This document shows positions 8,651 to 17,620 of a stretch of DNA of 64,000 bases, in pieces. The stretch is from Bradyrhizobium sp. 21 (lineage in GTDB: Bacteria > Pseudomonadota > Alphaproteobacteria > Rhizobiales > Xanthobacteraceae): NCBI RefSeq assembly GCF_023073335.1, contig NZ_JADPJG010000002.1:308172-372171 (forward strand), in the 5' to 3' direction. The notes beneath the pieces are model-generated. The model had not been told where the DNA came from and made no database searches. It was given only the letters and a program-made list of their open reading frames with translations. The translations under genes and the position numbers were made by a program. The first letter of the stretch is position 1, and each line of letters begins with the position of its first letter.

Positions 8651-9088
8651 CTAGGTCTCGTCCGGCGGGACGATCCGGATCGGCCGCGTCCCGATCTCTG
8701 CTCCGGTAAACTTATCAATCGTGAGGGGCTCGATCTCGGTTCCCGTTTCTTCGTCAAAGAAGCGCGTTACGCCTGTAGCATCACGATGCTTTCGTCCCCA
8801 GGCTCCGATTGTGAGCAGAACGGGAAGAAAGTCCCTTCCGGCTTGCGTGAGGACATATTCGTCACGCGGCGGACGATCGCTGTAGCGGCGGGTCTGAAGC
8901 AACCCGTCCTGGGTCAGAGCGGCAAGTCTTTTGGTCAGCATCGTCGGTGCAATCCCGAGGCTTTTGCGAAACTGGTCGAAGCGGGTGAGCCCTGCGTGGG
9001 CGTCCCGCAGGATCAGCATGCTCCATGCGTCCCCGACCAGGGAGAGGCTGCGGGCGATTAGGCAAGGCAGATCATCGATGTTTTTCAT
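8651..9088 (-). CDS. HxlR-family transcriptional regulator
   Basis: The 145-residue protein is a winged-helix regulator of the HxlR (MarR-like) family. It has the typical N-terminal core CLIARSLSLVGDAWSMLILRDA, in which the usual GGKW is replaced by VGDAW, followed by TRFDQFRKSLGIAPTMLTKRL as the recognition helix region and RYSDRPPRDEYVLTQAGRD in the wing. The start at 9088 is preferred over one 22 codons upstream because the longer version would read through the operator. It is divergent from an SDR oxidoreductase gene and probably controls both through the palindrome between them, answering to a reactive aldehyde or quinone-like signal as in other family members. The signal is inferred. 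Confidence 0.85.
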   Translation of the reverse strand: MKNIDDLPCLIARSLSLVGDAWSMLILRDAHAGLTRFDQFRKSLGIAPTMLTKRLAALTQDGLLQTRRYSDRPPRDEYVLTQAGRDFLPVLLTIGAWGRKHRDATGVTRFFDEETGTEIEPLTIDKFTGAEIGTRPIRIVPPDET

Positions 9089-9092
9089 GTTG

Positions 9093-9129
9093 ATATCGTT
9101 TTGATAGTAAGTTAGTATCTTTTCGATAT
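9093..9129. promoter_or_regulatory. HxlR operator palindrome
   Basis: The 17-base core GATAGTAAGTTAGTATC is symmetric except at three G/C positions. It is flanked at equal distance (TTTT on both sides) by arms ATATCG and CGATAT, giving a 37-base two-tier palindrome centred on 9111. It lies 5 bases upstream of the regulator start and 48 bases upstream of the SDR start. HxlR proteins bind such palindromes as dimers. Confidence 0.75.
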
Positions 9130-9176
9130 TGACACTTTGACGTGGGAATTCCACGAAAAAAGAGGATTCGAAGACA

Positions 9177-9989
9177 ATGACCAGTCAGCAACGCGTTGCC
9201 CTTGTAACGGGCGCTTCTTCCGGTATCGGCTTGGTGACGGCGCAGGCTCTGCGCAAGGACGGCTACCGGGTCTTCGGTACCAGTCGGAAGCCCACAGCCG
9301 ATACCGACGGCATAAAGATGCTGGTCTGCGACGTCACGGATGACGCTTCGGTGCGAACCCTGGTCGCCGATGTTGTCGAGGCCGCGGGCCGAATCGACTT
9401 GCTGGTCAACAATGCAGGAAGCGGGCTGCTCGGCGGCGCCGAAGAATCTTCTTCTGCTCAGGTGAAAGCGCTGTTCGATGTCAACGTCTTCGGAGTCGTC
9501 CGGGTGACCAACGCGGTCCTGCCCATCATGCGGCGGCAGCGCGGCGGACGGATCGTCAATCTGAGCTCGCTCCTCGGTCTTGTCCCCGCGCCATTCAACG
9601 CCTTCTACTCTTCGACCAAGCATGCCATCGAGGGCTACTCAGAATCCCTTGATCATGAAATTCGAACCCAGGGAATCCGCGTTGTGTTAGTGGAGCCGGG
9701 ATTCACGCGGACGCCGTTCGAAGACAGCATCACCAAGCCAGACAGCATTCTGCCGGAATACGACTTGGCTCGTTCCTCGGCGGCCGAACAGATGCGAGAG
9801 GGTCTGGAAAAAGGTGACGCGCCGGAAGTGGTGGCGAAAGTTGTTGTGAAGGCCGCCAATGCGAGATCGCCGAAGCTGCGTTATACCGCCGGCAAGGTTG
9901 CGGGACAGGTCCGGTTCATGCGGCGGTTCGTGCCGGAATCTGTCCTCGACAAGGCCTTGCGCAAGTTCAACAAACTGCCTGCCGCTTGA
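9177..9989 (+). CDS. Short-chain dehydrogenase/reductase
   Basis: A classical SDR of 270 residues. It has the cofactor loop TGASSGIG at residues 11-18, an Arg after the second strand (GTSRKP) that suggests NADP(H), CDVTD, the NNAG motif, the catalytic Ser region VNLSSLLG, and the YSSTK active-site motif. PGFTRT follows the sixth strand. The substrate is unknown; related proteins reduce carbonyl groups on ketones or aldehydes. The divergent HxlR gene and shared operator suggest inducible expression. The gene pair interrupts the hopanoid cluster and has no evident hopanoid role. Confidence 0.85.
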   Translation: MTSQQRVALVTGASSGIGLVTAQALRKDGYRVFGTSRKPTADTDGIKMLVCDVTDDASVRTLVADVVEAAGRIDLLVNNAGSGLLGGAEESSSAQVKALFDVNVFGVVRVTNAVLPIMRRQRGGRIVNLSSLLGLVPAPFNAFYSSTKHAIEGYSESLDHEIRTQGIRVVLVEPGFTRTPFEDSITKPDSILPEYDLARSSAAEQMREGLEKGDAPEVVAKVVVKAANARSPKLRYTAGKVAGQVRFMRRFVPESVLDKALRKFNKLPAA

Positions 9990-10013
9990 TCGGCTGCGGT
10001 TTGAAGTGAACAA

Positions 10014-10052
10014 AAGAAAGGCCCGGTCGCTAAGGGCGGTCGGGCCTTTTCG
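10014..10052. terminator. Bidirectional terminator between the SDR gene and hpnH
   Basis: AAAGGCCCGGTCGC is matched by the arm GGCGGTCGGGCCTTTT, with A and T tracts outside the stem, so it can stop transcription from both converging genes. It is strikingly like the hairpin after hpnG. Confidence 0.8.
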
Positions 10053-10072
10053 TTCGATGTGACGCGCGCGCT

Positions 10073-11233
10073 CTACGCCGCAGTCGAAGCCTTCCGCGCA
10101 GCCTTCTCCTGGGCAGCGGCGGCCTCGTCCTTGCGGATCTCCGACAGGCGCTTCTGCACTTCCGCCGAGAAGATGTACTGCGCCGGACGCTGCTTGCTCA
10201 TGTCGATCTCCGGCGCCATCGGGCCCGTGGTCCTGACGCCGCGCAGCGACACCCACATCGCCTTCAGCGGATGGCTGATGGCCGCGGTCGCAGCCGTCGG
10301 CTCGTAGCCGCAATGGGCCATGCAGTCGGCGCACTTCTCGTACTTGCCGGTGCCGTAGGTCTCCCAGTCGGTGGTGTCCATCAGCTCCTTGAAGGTTTTG
10401 GCGTAGCCTTCACCGAGCAGATAGCAGGGCTTCTGCCAGCCAAAGATGTTGCGCGCGGGCATGCCCCAGGGCGTGCACTCGTATTCCTGGTTGCCGGCGA
10501 GGAAGTCGAGGAACAGGCCGGAATGCATGAAATTCCACTTCTTGCCCTTGCCCATCGCAAAGACGTCGCGGAACAGCTTCTTGGTCTTGGTGCGGTTGAG
10601 GAAGTGCTCCTGGTCCGGCGCGCGCTCATAGGCGTAGCCGGGCGACATCGAGACGCCGACGCCGAGCTCGACGGTGAGATCGAGGAATTTTGCGATCTCC
10701 TCGGCCGGATGGCCGTCGAAGATGGTGGCGTTGACATTGACCGTGAAGCCGCGCGCCTTCGCCGCCTTGATCGCGGACACGGCGCGGTCGAACACGCCCT
10801 TCTGCGACACCGCCTTGTCGTGGTGCTCCTTCAGGCCGTCCAGATGCACGGAGAAGAACAGATACGGCGAGGGCTCGAACAGATCGAGCTTCTTCTCGAG
10901 CAGCAGCGCGTTGGTGCAGAGCGAGACGAACTTCTTGCGCGCGACGAGGCCGCGCACGATCTCGCCGATCTCCTTGTGGATCAGCGGCTCGCCGCCGGGA
11001 ATGGCGACCATCGGTGCGCCGCACTCGTCGGCCGCGTCCCAGCACTCCTGTGCGGTCATGCGGCGGTTGAGGATCGCATCCGGATAGTCGATCTTGCCGC
11101 AGCCGACGCAGGCGAGGTTGCAGCGGAACAGCGGCTCCAGCATCAGCACGAGCGGATAGCGTTTACGGCCAAGCAGCTTCTGCTTGATCAAATAGCCGCC
11201 GATACGCATTTCCTTGAAGAAGGGGATAGCCAT
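10073..11233 (-). CDS. hpnH: Hopanoid radical SAM enzyme HpnH
   Basis: HpnH joins a 5'-deoxyadenosyl group to diploptene to give adenosylhopane, the first step towards C35 hopanoids. The 386-residue protein has the radical SAM cluster motif CNLACVGC (C38, C42, C45) after PLVLMLEPLFR, then GEPLIHKEI. It also has a late cysteine group (KCADCMAHCGYEP) in the C-terminal half. Its tail is rich in Ala and Lys. It is transcribed convergently to the SDR gene and lies 36 bases downstream of ispH, so the two probably share a transcript. Confidence 0.93.
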   Translation of the reverse strand: MAIPFFKEMRIGGYLIKQKLLGRKRYPLVLMLEPLFRCNLACVGCGKIDYPDAILNRRMTAQECWDAADECGAPMVAIPGGEPLIHKEIGEIVRGLVARKKFVSLCTNALLLEKKLDLFEPSPYLFFSVHLDGLKEHHDKAVSQKGVFDRAVSAIKAAKARGFTVNVNATIFDGHPAEEIAKFLDLTVELGVGVSMSPGYAYERAPDQEHFLNRTKTKKLFRDVFAMGKGKKWNFMHSGLFLDFLAGNQEYECTPWGMPARNIFGWQKPCYLLGEGYAKTFKELMDTTDWETYGTGKYEKCADCMAHCGYEPTAATAAISHPLKAMWVSLRGVRTTGPMAPEIDMSKQRPAQYIFSAEVQKRLSEIRKDEAAAAQEKAARKASTAA

Positions 11234-11269
11234 TACAAAGATTCTTTCTGGGCTTGGAATTCGGGTGGG

Positions 11270-12196
11270 TCAGCTCGCGGCCAGTTGGGCCGGAAGCCGG
11301 AATTCGATGTTTTCCTCGCGGCCCGGCAGCACCGAGACCTTGACCGGTCCGATCCGCCGCATCGCTTCGATCACGTCATCCACGAGTACCTCAGGCGCCG
11401 AAGCGCCGGCCGTGATGCCGACGGTCCTGGCATCTTTCAACCACTCCGGATTGAGCGCGCTGCCGTCGGCAATCAGATAACTCGCGACGCCGGCCTCGGT
11501 GCCGATTTCGCGGAGCCGGTTCGAATTCGAGCTATTGGCAGCGCCCACCACCAAGATCACGTCGACCAGCTTGCTCAAGTCCCTTACCGCAGATTGGCGG
11601 TTCTGTGTCGCATAGCAGATATCCCGGATGTCCGGGCCTTGAATATCTGTAAAGCGAGCCTGCAGGGCCGAAATGATGTCCTTGGTGTCGTCGACCGACA
11701 GGGTGGTCTGGGTGATGTAGGCCACTGGCGTATCCGCGGGCAGCGTCAGGGCCTTAACCTCCTCAACGCTTTGGACCAGCAGCACGGGGCCGGGAACCTG
11801 GCCCATCGTGCCCTCGACCTCGGGGTGGCCGGCATGGCCGATCAGGATCAAGGTGCGGCCCCTGGTGATGTAGCGCTTCCCCTGATTGTGAACCTTCGTG
11901 ACCAGGGGGCAGGTGGCATTGAGCACCGGAAGGTCGCGCGCGGCGGCCTCTTCCTCGACGCTGCGGGCGACGCCATGGGCGCTGAACACCGTCACCGCCT
12001 TGGGCGGCACCTCTGACAGTTCCTCGACGAAGATCGCGCCTTTGTTCTTGAGGCTCTCGACGACGTATTTGTTATGCACGATCTCGTGGCGCACGTAGAC
12101 GGGCGCGCCGTACTTCTGCAGCGCCCGTTCCACGATCTCGATCGCACGTACCACCCCCGCGCAAAAGCCGCGCGGTTGCGCCAGATAAACTTCCAT
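11270..12196 (-). CDS. ispH: 4-hydroxy-3-methylbut-2-enyl diphosphate reductase
   Basis: IspH carries out the last step of the MEP pathway, giving isopentenyl and dimethylallyl diphosphate. With the start at 12196 the protein has 308 residues, normal for the family, and begins [14 protein letters not shown]. Its iron-sulfur ligands C12, C96 (NATCPLV) and C194 (CYATQNRQ) are all present, as are HPEVEGT and NSSNSNRL. A longer frame reaching 12337 adds 47 residues before the usual start and is unlikely. Linkage to hpnH places precursor supply next to hopanoid tailoring. In many Bradyrhizobium genomes a second ispH occurs elsewhere, so this may be a hopanoid-associated paralogue. Confidence 0.92.
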   Translation of the reverse strand: MEVYLAQPRGFCAGVVRAIEIVERALQKYGAPVYVRHEIVHNKYVVESLKNKGAIFVEELSEVPPKAVTVFSAHGVARSVEEEAAARDLPVLNATCPLVTKVHNQGKRYITRGRTLILIGHAGHPEVEGTMGQVPGPVLLVQSVEEVKALTLPADTPVAYITQTTLSVDDTKDIISALQARFTDIQGPDIRDICYATQNRQSAVRDLSKLVDVILVVGAANSSNSNRLREIGTEAGVASYLIADGSALNPEWLKDARTVGITAGASAPEVLVDDVIEAMRRIGPVKVSVLPGREENIEFRLPAQLAAS

Positions 12197-12659
12197 TGGA
12201 CGCCCATCACGCAAGTTGCACCAATCCGCTTCGTAGTCCCCGGCGGCACCCCGATACTGACCAACGAGTTGCAATATCCGCACCATTGGTTTCGCGCCCG
12301 CGGTAGCCGCCCACCCCGGTTGGGACTCCCGCTGCATGGAGGCGCAATACTTTGTGTCAAAAAATCGGCAGTAAGGAAAGGTCGAATGAACTTTGGTTCC
12401 TGAATGGATCCGTGCTACGGTATTATAGTAGAGAGCGTCCCGCCGGCGAAATGGCGATCTTTGTGCGCTCCTCCTTGGTCACTTTCCCGCCTCAACTCCT
12501 CGGCTATACCGACCGCCCCGCATGATTTTGCCCGGTCTTCGCCGTTTACCTCGAACCTCCTTGCGGCGCGTGCCACTCAAAACAGCAATAGGTTTCGCCT
12601 GGGAACTCCGTTAAACAGCGGGCGTTTCCGGCAAGCTGTTAATCGCAGAAAGAAAAGAA
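12197..12659. other. Divergent intergenic region between ispH and hpnN
   Basis: The 463-base gap holds the promoters for ispH-hpnH and for hpnN. A TATTAT box at about 12420-12425, preceded 18 bases upstream by TTCCTG, could be a sigma-70 type promoter reading to the right, but the match is modest. No gene, repeat or structured RNA was recognised. Confidence 0.4.
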
Positions 12660-15248
12660 GTGCTGCAAAGCGTAGTCGTTGCCATCGTCAGGGCCTGCAC
12701 CCGGTTTGCCTCCCTCGTCGTCGCTCTCGGGCTCCTGCTGTCGGTGGGGGCCGGCTATTACACGTCGCAGCACTTCGCCATCAACACCGACATCAATTCG
12801 CTGATTGCCCAAAATCTGGACTGGCGCCAGCGCGACCAGCAGTTCGATCGTGCCTTCGACCGCGATGCGACCATCACGGCGGTGGTCGAGGCCAAGACGC
12901 CGGAGATGGCGACCGCGGCATCTGACGCGCTCTATGCCAGGCTGAAGGACAACAAGACCGATTTCCAGTCGATGCAACAGCTCGGCACCGGCGAGTTCTT
13001 CGAAAAGAACGGCCTGTTGTTCTTGCCGACCGAGGAGGTCGCCAAGACCACCGCCCAGTTTGAATCCGCAGCACCCCTGATTGAGATCATGGCAGGCGAT
13101 CCTTCGATCCGCGGCCTGACCGGCGCGCTGGAGACGGGGCTTGCCGGCGTCAAGCGCGGCCAGGTCAAGCTCGACAATACCGCGCGGCCCTTCAACCAGA
13201 TCGCGCAGACGGTCGAGACCGTGCTCAACAAGGGCATTGCGAGCTTCTCATGGCGCGAGCTCGTTAGCGACGAGCCGCTGACGGATTCCGACAAGCGCGC
13301 CTTCATCGAGTTCAAGCCGATCCTCGACTACAACGCGCTCGAGCCGGGCAAGGGCGCCACCGACGCGATCCGCAAGGCCGCAGCCGACCTGGATTTTGCG
13401 ACCAAATACCAGGCGCGCGTGCGCCTGACCGGTCCGGTCCCGATCGCCAACGAGGAATACGCCACCGTCCAGGAAGGCGCCGTCGTCAACGGCGTCGGCA
13501 CCGTCCTCGTCGTGCTGCTGATCCTCTGGATGGCGCTGCATTCGTCGAAGATCATCTTTGCAGTGTTCATCAATCTCTTCGTCGGCCTTGCGCTGACGAC
13601 AGCTGCCGGCCTGATGATGGTCGGCTCGTTCAATCTGCTGTCGATCGCGTTTGCGGTGCTGTTCGTGGGACTGGGCGTCGATTTCGGTATCCAGTACAGC
13701 GTCCGCTACCGTTCCGAGCGCTACAAGCACAACGATCTCTCCGGCGCGCTAGTGCTTGCCGCCAAGCGCTCCGCGGTGCCGCTGTCGCTGGCGGCAATGG
13801 CGACCGCCGCCGGTTTCCTCTGTTTCCTGCCGACCGATTACAAGGGCATCTCCGAGCTCGGCCAGATCGCCGGCGTCGGCATGCTGGTGGCATTCCTCTC
13901 CAGCATCACCGTACTGCCCGCGATGCTGAAGCTGTTGAACCCGCCCGGTGAGCAGGAGCCCGTTGGCTATGCCTTCCTGGCGCCCCTCGATCACTTCCTG
14001 GAGAAGCACCGTGTGCTGGTCGTGGGTGGAACGCTGCTGCTGGCAGTCGCCGGCCTGCCGCTGCTCTACTTCCTGAAGTTCGACTTCAACCCGATGAACC
14101 TGCGCAATCCGAAGGCCGAATCGATCGCGACCTTCCTCGATCTGCGCAAGGATCCGAACACCGGCGCCAATGCCATCAACGTGATGACCACGTCGGAAGA
14201 TCAGGTGAGGCAGGTCGAGGCGAAGCTGGAGAAGGTGCCGGAGGTGTTGCGCGTGATGTCGCTCAACAGCTTCGTGCCGGAGGACCAGCCGCCGAAACTG
14301 AAGCTGCTGGCGCAGGGCGCCAAGGTCCTGAACCCCGCGCTCAATCCCGATCAGATCGACGCGGCGCCGACGGACAAGGAGAATGTCGATGCGCTGAAAT
14401 CCTCGGTCGACAATCTGCGCCGCACCGCGGGCGATGCCAAGGGTCCGGGTTCGGCCGCCTCGCGACGGCTTGCGGATGCGCTCGAGAAGCTCGCCAATGG
14501 CGACGAAGCCACGCGCAATAGGGCGCAGGACGTGTTCGTCACGCCGATGAAGATCGTGTTCGACCAGCTTAGGAACGCGATGCAGGCCGAACCTGTCACC
14601 CTGAAATCACTGCCGCCCGACCTCGTCAGCGCCTGGAAGAGCAAGGACGGCATCATCCGCGTCGAGGCGCTGCCCAAGGGCGATCCCAACGACAACGACA
14701 CGCTGCGCAAATTCGCTGCGGCGGTGCTCGTTGCCGAACCGGCCGCGATCGGCGGCCCGGTCTCGATCCTGAAATCCGGCGACACCGTGGTGAATGCGTT
14801 CATCCACGCCGGCATCTATGCGCTCCTGGTGATCGGTCTGTTGCTGTGGCTCGCGCTGCGGCGATTCGTCGACGTGCTGATGACGCTGGTGCCGCTCCTG
14901 GTTGCGGGCGCGGTGACCCTCGAGATTTGCGTGTTGATAGGCCTGCCGCTCAATTTCGCCAATATCGTCGCGTTCCCGCTGCTGCTCGGGGTCGGCGTGG
15001 CCTTCAAGATCTATTACGTCGTGGCCTGGCGCTCGGGCAGGACAAACCTGCTCCAGACCAGCCTGACCCGTGCGATCTTTTTCAGCGCCCTGACGACGGC
15101 GACCGCGTTCGGCAGCCTGTGGCTGTCGAGCCATCCCGGCACGTCCAGCATGGGCAAGCTGCTGGCGCTCTCGCTGGTGACGACGCTCGCCGCCGTGCTG
15201 CTGTTCCAGCCGGCCCTAATGGGCAAACCCCGCAATCTCAGGGAGTAG
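12660..15248 (+). CDS. hpnN: Hopanoid transporter HpnN (RND/MMPL family)
   Basis: HpnN moves hopanoids from the inner to the outer membrane. The 862-residue protein has the RND layout: an N-terminal membrane helix, a large periplasmic domain, helices 2-6 at about residues 270-430 with the core GLGVDFGIQYSVRYRSERY, a second helix and periplasmic domain (about 450-715), and a final helix bundle. It starts at a GTG after AGAAAAG. The 3' end overlaps the convergent DUF2147 gene by 33 bases. The location between ispH-hpnH and hpnO supports the name. Confidence 0.9.
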   Translation: MLQSVVVAIVRACTRFASLVVALGLLLSVGAGYYTSQHFAINTDINSLIAQNLDWRQRDQQFDRAFDRDATITAVVEAKTPEMATAASDALYARLKDNKTDFQSMQQLGTGEFFEKNGLLFLPTEEVAKTTAQFESAAPLIEIMAGDPSIRGLTGALETGLAGVKRGQVKLDNTARPFNQIAQTVETVLNKGIASFSWRELVSDEPLTDSDKRAFIEFKPILDYNALEPGKGATDAIRKAAADLDFATKYQARVRLTGPVPIANEEYATVQEGAVVNGVGTVLVVLLILWMALHSSKIIFAVFINLFVGLALTTAAGLMMVGSFNLLSIAFAVLFVGLGVDFGIQYSVRYRSERYKHNDLSGALVLAAKRSAVPLSLAAMATAAGFLCFLPTDYKGISELGQIAGVGMLVAFLSSITVLPAMLKLLNPPGEQEPVGYAFLAPLDHFLEKHRVLVVGGTLLLAVAGLPLLYFLKFDFNPMNLRNPKAESIATFLDLRKDPNTGANAINVMTTSEDQVRQVEAKLEKVPEVLRVMSLNSFVPEDQPPKLKLLAQGAKVLNPALNPDQIDAAPTDKENVDALKSSVDNLRRTAGDAKGPGSAASRRLADALEKLANGDEATRNRAQDVFVTPMKIVFDQLRNAMQAEPVTLKSLPPDLVSAWKSKDGIIRVEALPKGDPNDNDTLRKFAAAVLVAEPAAIGGPVSILKSGDTVVNAFIHAGIYALLVIGLLLWLALRRFVDVLMTLVPLLVAGAVTLEICVLIGLPLNFANIVAFPLLLGVGVAFKIYYVVAWRSGRTNLLQTSLTRAIFFSALTTATAFGSLWLSSHPGTSSMGKLLALSLVTTLAAVLLFQPALMGKPRNLRE

Positions 15249-15854
15249 GCAGATGTCGCCGACCGGGTCGGCGGCGGCCTTCTGACCGGGTTTGGCAGTG
15301 CCGGCGGCCTTCGGCGCTGCGGGTGCAGGCTGCGCCGCTGCCGCTGTAGCGCCCGTCGTTCCCTGGGCTTTCGGGGCTGCCCCGGTGGACTTCGGCGCGC
15401 CCTTGGCCATGGCGTTGGCAGGGCTCAAGGGAATCGGGGGAGCGACCCGGGTCCAGGTCTCGCCACCGCACAGGAAGCCCATCACGCAGCCCTTGATTTC
15501 GAGCTGATCGGTGCCGACAGGCGTGATCGTCGCGCTGTAGAGCTGGCCGTCCTTGGCGTTGTAGACTTGGCCTTCCCACTGATCGACACCGGGTTTCTTC
15601 TTCATGTCGATCAGGGTCGCCATGCCCAGCGTGGGCCTGGTCTTTTTCGACGCATCCGGATTGTATTCATCGCGGCCGCCGGGCTGTTTTTCCCAGGAAA
15701 CCGCGCCCCACATGCTACCATTGCATTGGGCAACGCGAATGTTGGCGACGCCGTCGGCGACCCGCCAGTCGCCGGTGGGATCGGCCGCGAGCGCCGGGGT
15801 CAGGCAGGTGAAACCGCCAGCCAGTATTAGTCCGGTGTAAAGGGCTAAACGCAT
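15216..15854 (-). CDS. DUF2147 exported protein
   Basis: The 212-residue protein starts with a signal peptide (MRLALYTGLILAGG, cleavage near ALAAD). Its DUF2147 domain includes DPTGDWRVADGVANIRV, WGAVSWEKQ, QWEGQVYNAKDGQLY and the cysteine pair GCVMGFLCGGETW. A long Ala/Pro/Lys-rich linker follows, then a short conserved end beginning DPVGDICLLPE. Such proteins are small periplasmic beta-barrels; the biochemical role is unknown. The C-terminal motif is encoded opposite the end of hpnN. An ATG eight codons upstream is possible, but the signal peptide fits better from 15854. Confidence 0.8.
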   Translation of the reverse strand: MRLALYTGLILAGGFTCLTPALAADPTGDWRVADGVANIRVAQCNGSMWGAVSWEKQPGGRDEYNPDASKKTRPTLGMATLIDMKKKPGVDQWEGQVYNAKDGQLYSATITPVGTDQLEIKGCVMGFLCGGETWTRVAPPIPLSPANAMAKGAPKSTGAAPKAQGTTGATAAAAQPAPAAPKAAGTAKPGQKAAADPVGDICLLPEIAGFAH

Positions 15855-15995
15855 GATAGTTCCTTGGCAGTGCAACATGGTCTAAAGCTGTGCTTGCGAA
15901 GATGGTCCGAAAAAGGGCAAAAGGCCGCACAGACCGTTTTCGGCAACGGTCCGTTTTCAGTTGACGAGACGGCCCTCAACCGAAGTATGTAGCGG

Positions 15996-17387
15996 ATGCA
16001 CAGCCCAAATCCAGACATGTCTCAGCTATTCGCGGACCGTCAGGCCCAGCGCAGCGCCCTGCACAATCGGCATCTGAACGAGCAGTTCGTTCGGGTCCTG
16101 AAGACCATCGGCTACGATGTCGGCTTCCAGAAGGGGCAGGGGCAGTACCTCTACGACCGCGATGGCGCGCGCTATCTCGATCTCTTGTCCGGCTTTGGCG
16201 TTTTTGCGATCGGGCGCAATCACCCGGTCATGCGCGAGGCGCTCAAGAGCGTGCTCGATGCCGACCTGCCGAATCTCGTTCAGTTCGACGTCTCGGTGCT
16301 CGCCGGCGTGCTCGCCGAGCGGCTCCTGAAATATGTTCCCTATCTCGACAAGGCGTTCTTCGCCAATTCCGGCGCCGAATGTGTCGAAGCCGCGATCAAG
16401 TTCGCCCGTGGCGCCACGGGGCGTCCCGGCATCGTCTATTGTGCCCACGGCTATCACGGCCTCACCTACGGCGCGCTGTCGCTGACGGGCGATTCGAACT
16501 TCCGCACCGGCTTCGAGCCGCTGCTGCCGGGCTGCACCTCGATCCCGTTCAACGATCTGGCTGCGCTGGAAAAGGCGCTGGCCTCGCGTGAGGTCGCGGC
16601 CTTCGTCGTCGAGCCGATCCAGGGCAAGGGCGTCAACATGCCCACCGACGAGTTTCTGCCCGGTGCGGCGGCGCTCTGCAAGAAATACGGCACGCTGTTC
16701 GTCGCCGACGAGATCCAGACCGGCATGGGCCGCACCGGCCGCTTCCTCGCGGTCGAGCACTGGAACGTCGAGCCCGACATGGTGCTGCTGTCGAAGTCGC
16801 TGTCCGGCGGCCACGTGCCGGTCGGCGCCGTGCTGACGCGCAAGAGCATCTTCGACAAGATCTTCAACCAGATGGACCGCGCGGTTGTGCACGGCTCCAC
16901 CTTCTCCAAGAACGATCTGGCGATGGCCGCGGGCATCGCCACGCTCGACGTGATGGAGTCCGAGAAGCTGATCGAGTCCGCTGCCAAGCGCGGCGCCGAG
17001 CTGCGCCTTGCGCTGACGCGCATGGTGCCCGGCTACGAGCTGCTGAAGGAAGTGCGTGGCAAGGGCCTGATGATCGGCATCGAGTTCGGCCCGCCGAAGT
17101 CGCTGCGGCTGCGGGCGTCGTGGAACGTGCTGGAGGCCGCCAACAAGGGCCTGTTCTGCCAGCTCATCACCGTGCCGCTATTCAAGGACCACAAGGTCCT
17201 GACCCAGGTCGCCGGTCACGGCAGCCACACCATCAAGCTGCTGCCGCCGCTCACCATCACCGAGGAAGACTGCGGCTGGATCGAGCGCGCCTTCGACGAC
17301 GTCATCGCCGGCAGCCACAAGGTCCCCGGTGCGATCTGGTCGCTCGGCAAGACGCTGGTGGACAACGCGGTGCGGCGGTCGGCGTAA
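15996..17387 (+). CDS. hpnO: Aminobacteriohopanetriol synthase-type aminotransferase HpnO
   Basis: A class III PLP-dependent aminotransferase of 463 residues. It has GAECVEAAIKFAR, the cofactor-binding HGYHGLTYGA, the conserved acid in FVADEIQTGMGRTG (D238) and the Schiff-base lysine K267 in LLSKSLSGG. HpnO transfers an amino group to the terminal carbon of the hopanoid side chain to form aminobacteriohopanetriol. The name rests on its place at the end of the hopanoid locus and on length; an acetylornithine- or GABA-type role cannot be excluded by motifs alone. An in-frame ATG at 16017 (MSQLFADRQ) is an alternative start. Confidence 0.78.
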   Translation: MHSPNPDMSQLFADRQAQRSALHNRHLNEQFVRVLKTIGYDVGFQKGQGQYLYDRDGARYLDLLSGFGVFAIGRNHPVMREALKSVLDADLPNLVQFDVSVLAGVLAERLLKYVPYLDKAFFANSGAECVEAAIKFARGATGRPGIVYCAHGYHGLTYGALSLTGDSNFRTGFEPLLPGCTSIPFNDLAALEKALASREVAAFVVEPIQGKGVNMPTDEFLPGAAALCKKYGTLFVADEIQTGMGRTGRFLAVEHWNVEPDMVLLSKSLSGGHVPVGAVLTRKSIFDKIFNQMDRAVVHGSTFSKNDLAMAAGIATLDVMESEKLIESAAKRGAELRLALTRMVPGYELLKEVRGKGLMIGIEFGPPKSLRLRASWNVLEAANKGLFCQLITVPLFKDHKVLTQVAGHGSHTIKLLPPLTITEEDCGWIERAFDDVIAGSHKVPGAIWSLGKTLVDNAVRRSA

Positions 17388-17455
17388 CCTCAGGCCGAAT
17401 GCGCGGTCCGTCGCGCGAGACTAGCGTGTCGCTCCAATGCTTCTAAGCCCTCGGT

Positions 17456-17571
17456 GTCGTCCTGGCGAAAGCCAGGACCCATACCGCGTGATTTATCAAT
17501 AGATCTCGGGGCCAGTACCACGTGCATAACTTTGCCCTGTGGTAATGGGTCCTGGCTTTCGCCAGGACGAC
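17456..17571. repeat. Paired REP-like palindromic repeat, copy 1
   Basis: Two 27-base arms in perfect inverted orientation (17456-17482 and 17545-17571) are separated by 62 bases. Each arm is itself a hairpin with the core TCCTGGCGAAAGCCAGGA, a 7-bp stem and a GAAA loop. It sits between the converging hpnO and anti-sigma genes, where it could also act as a terminator. The same arms occur at 33842-33970. Confidence 0.9.
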
Positions 17572-17620
17572 CAAGTGGAGGCACTTCGGTCTATCGACAT
17601 CGTGGTGCGATGCTGCGCCA

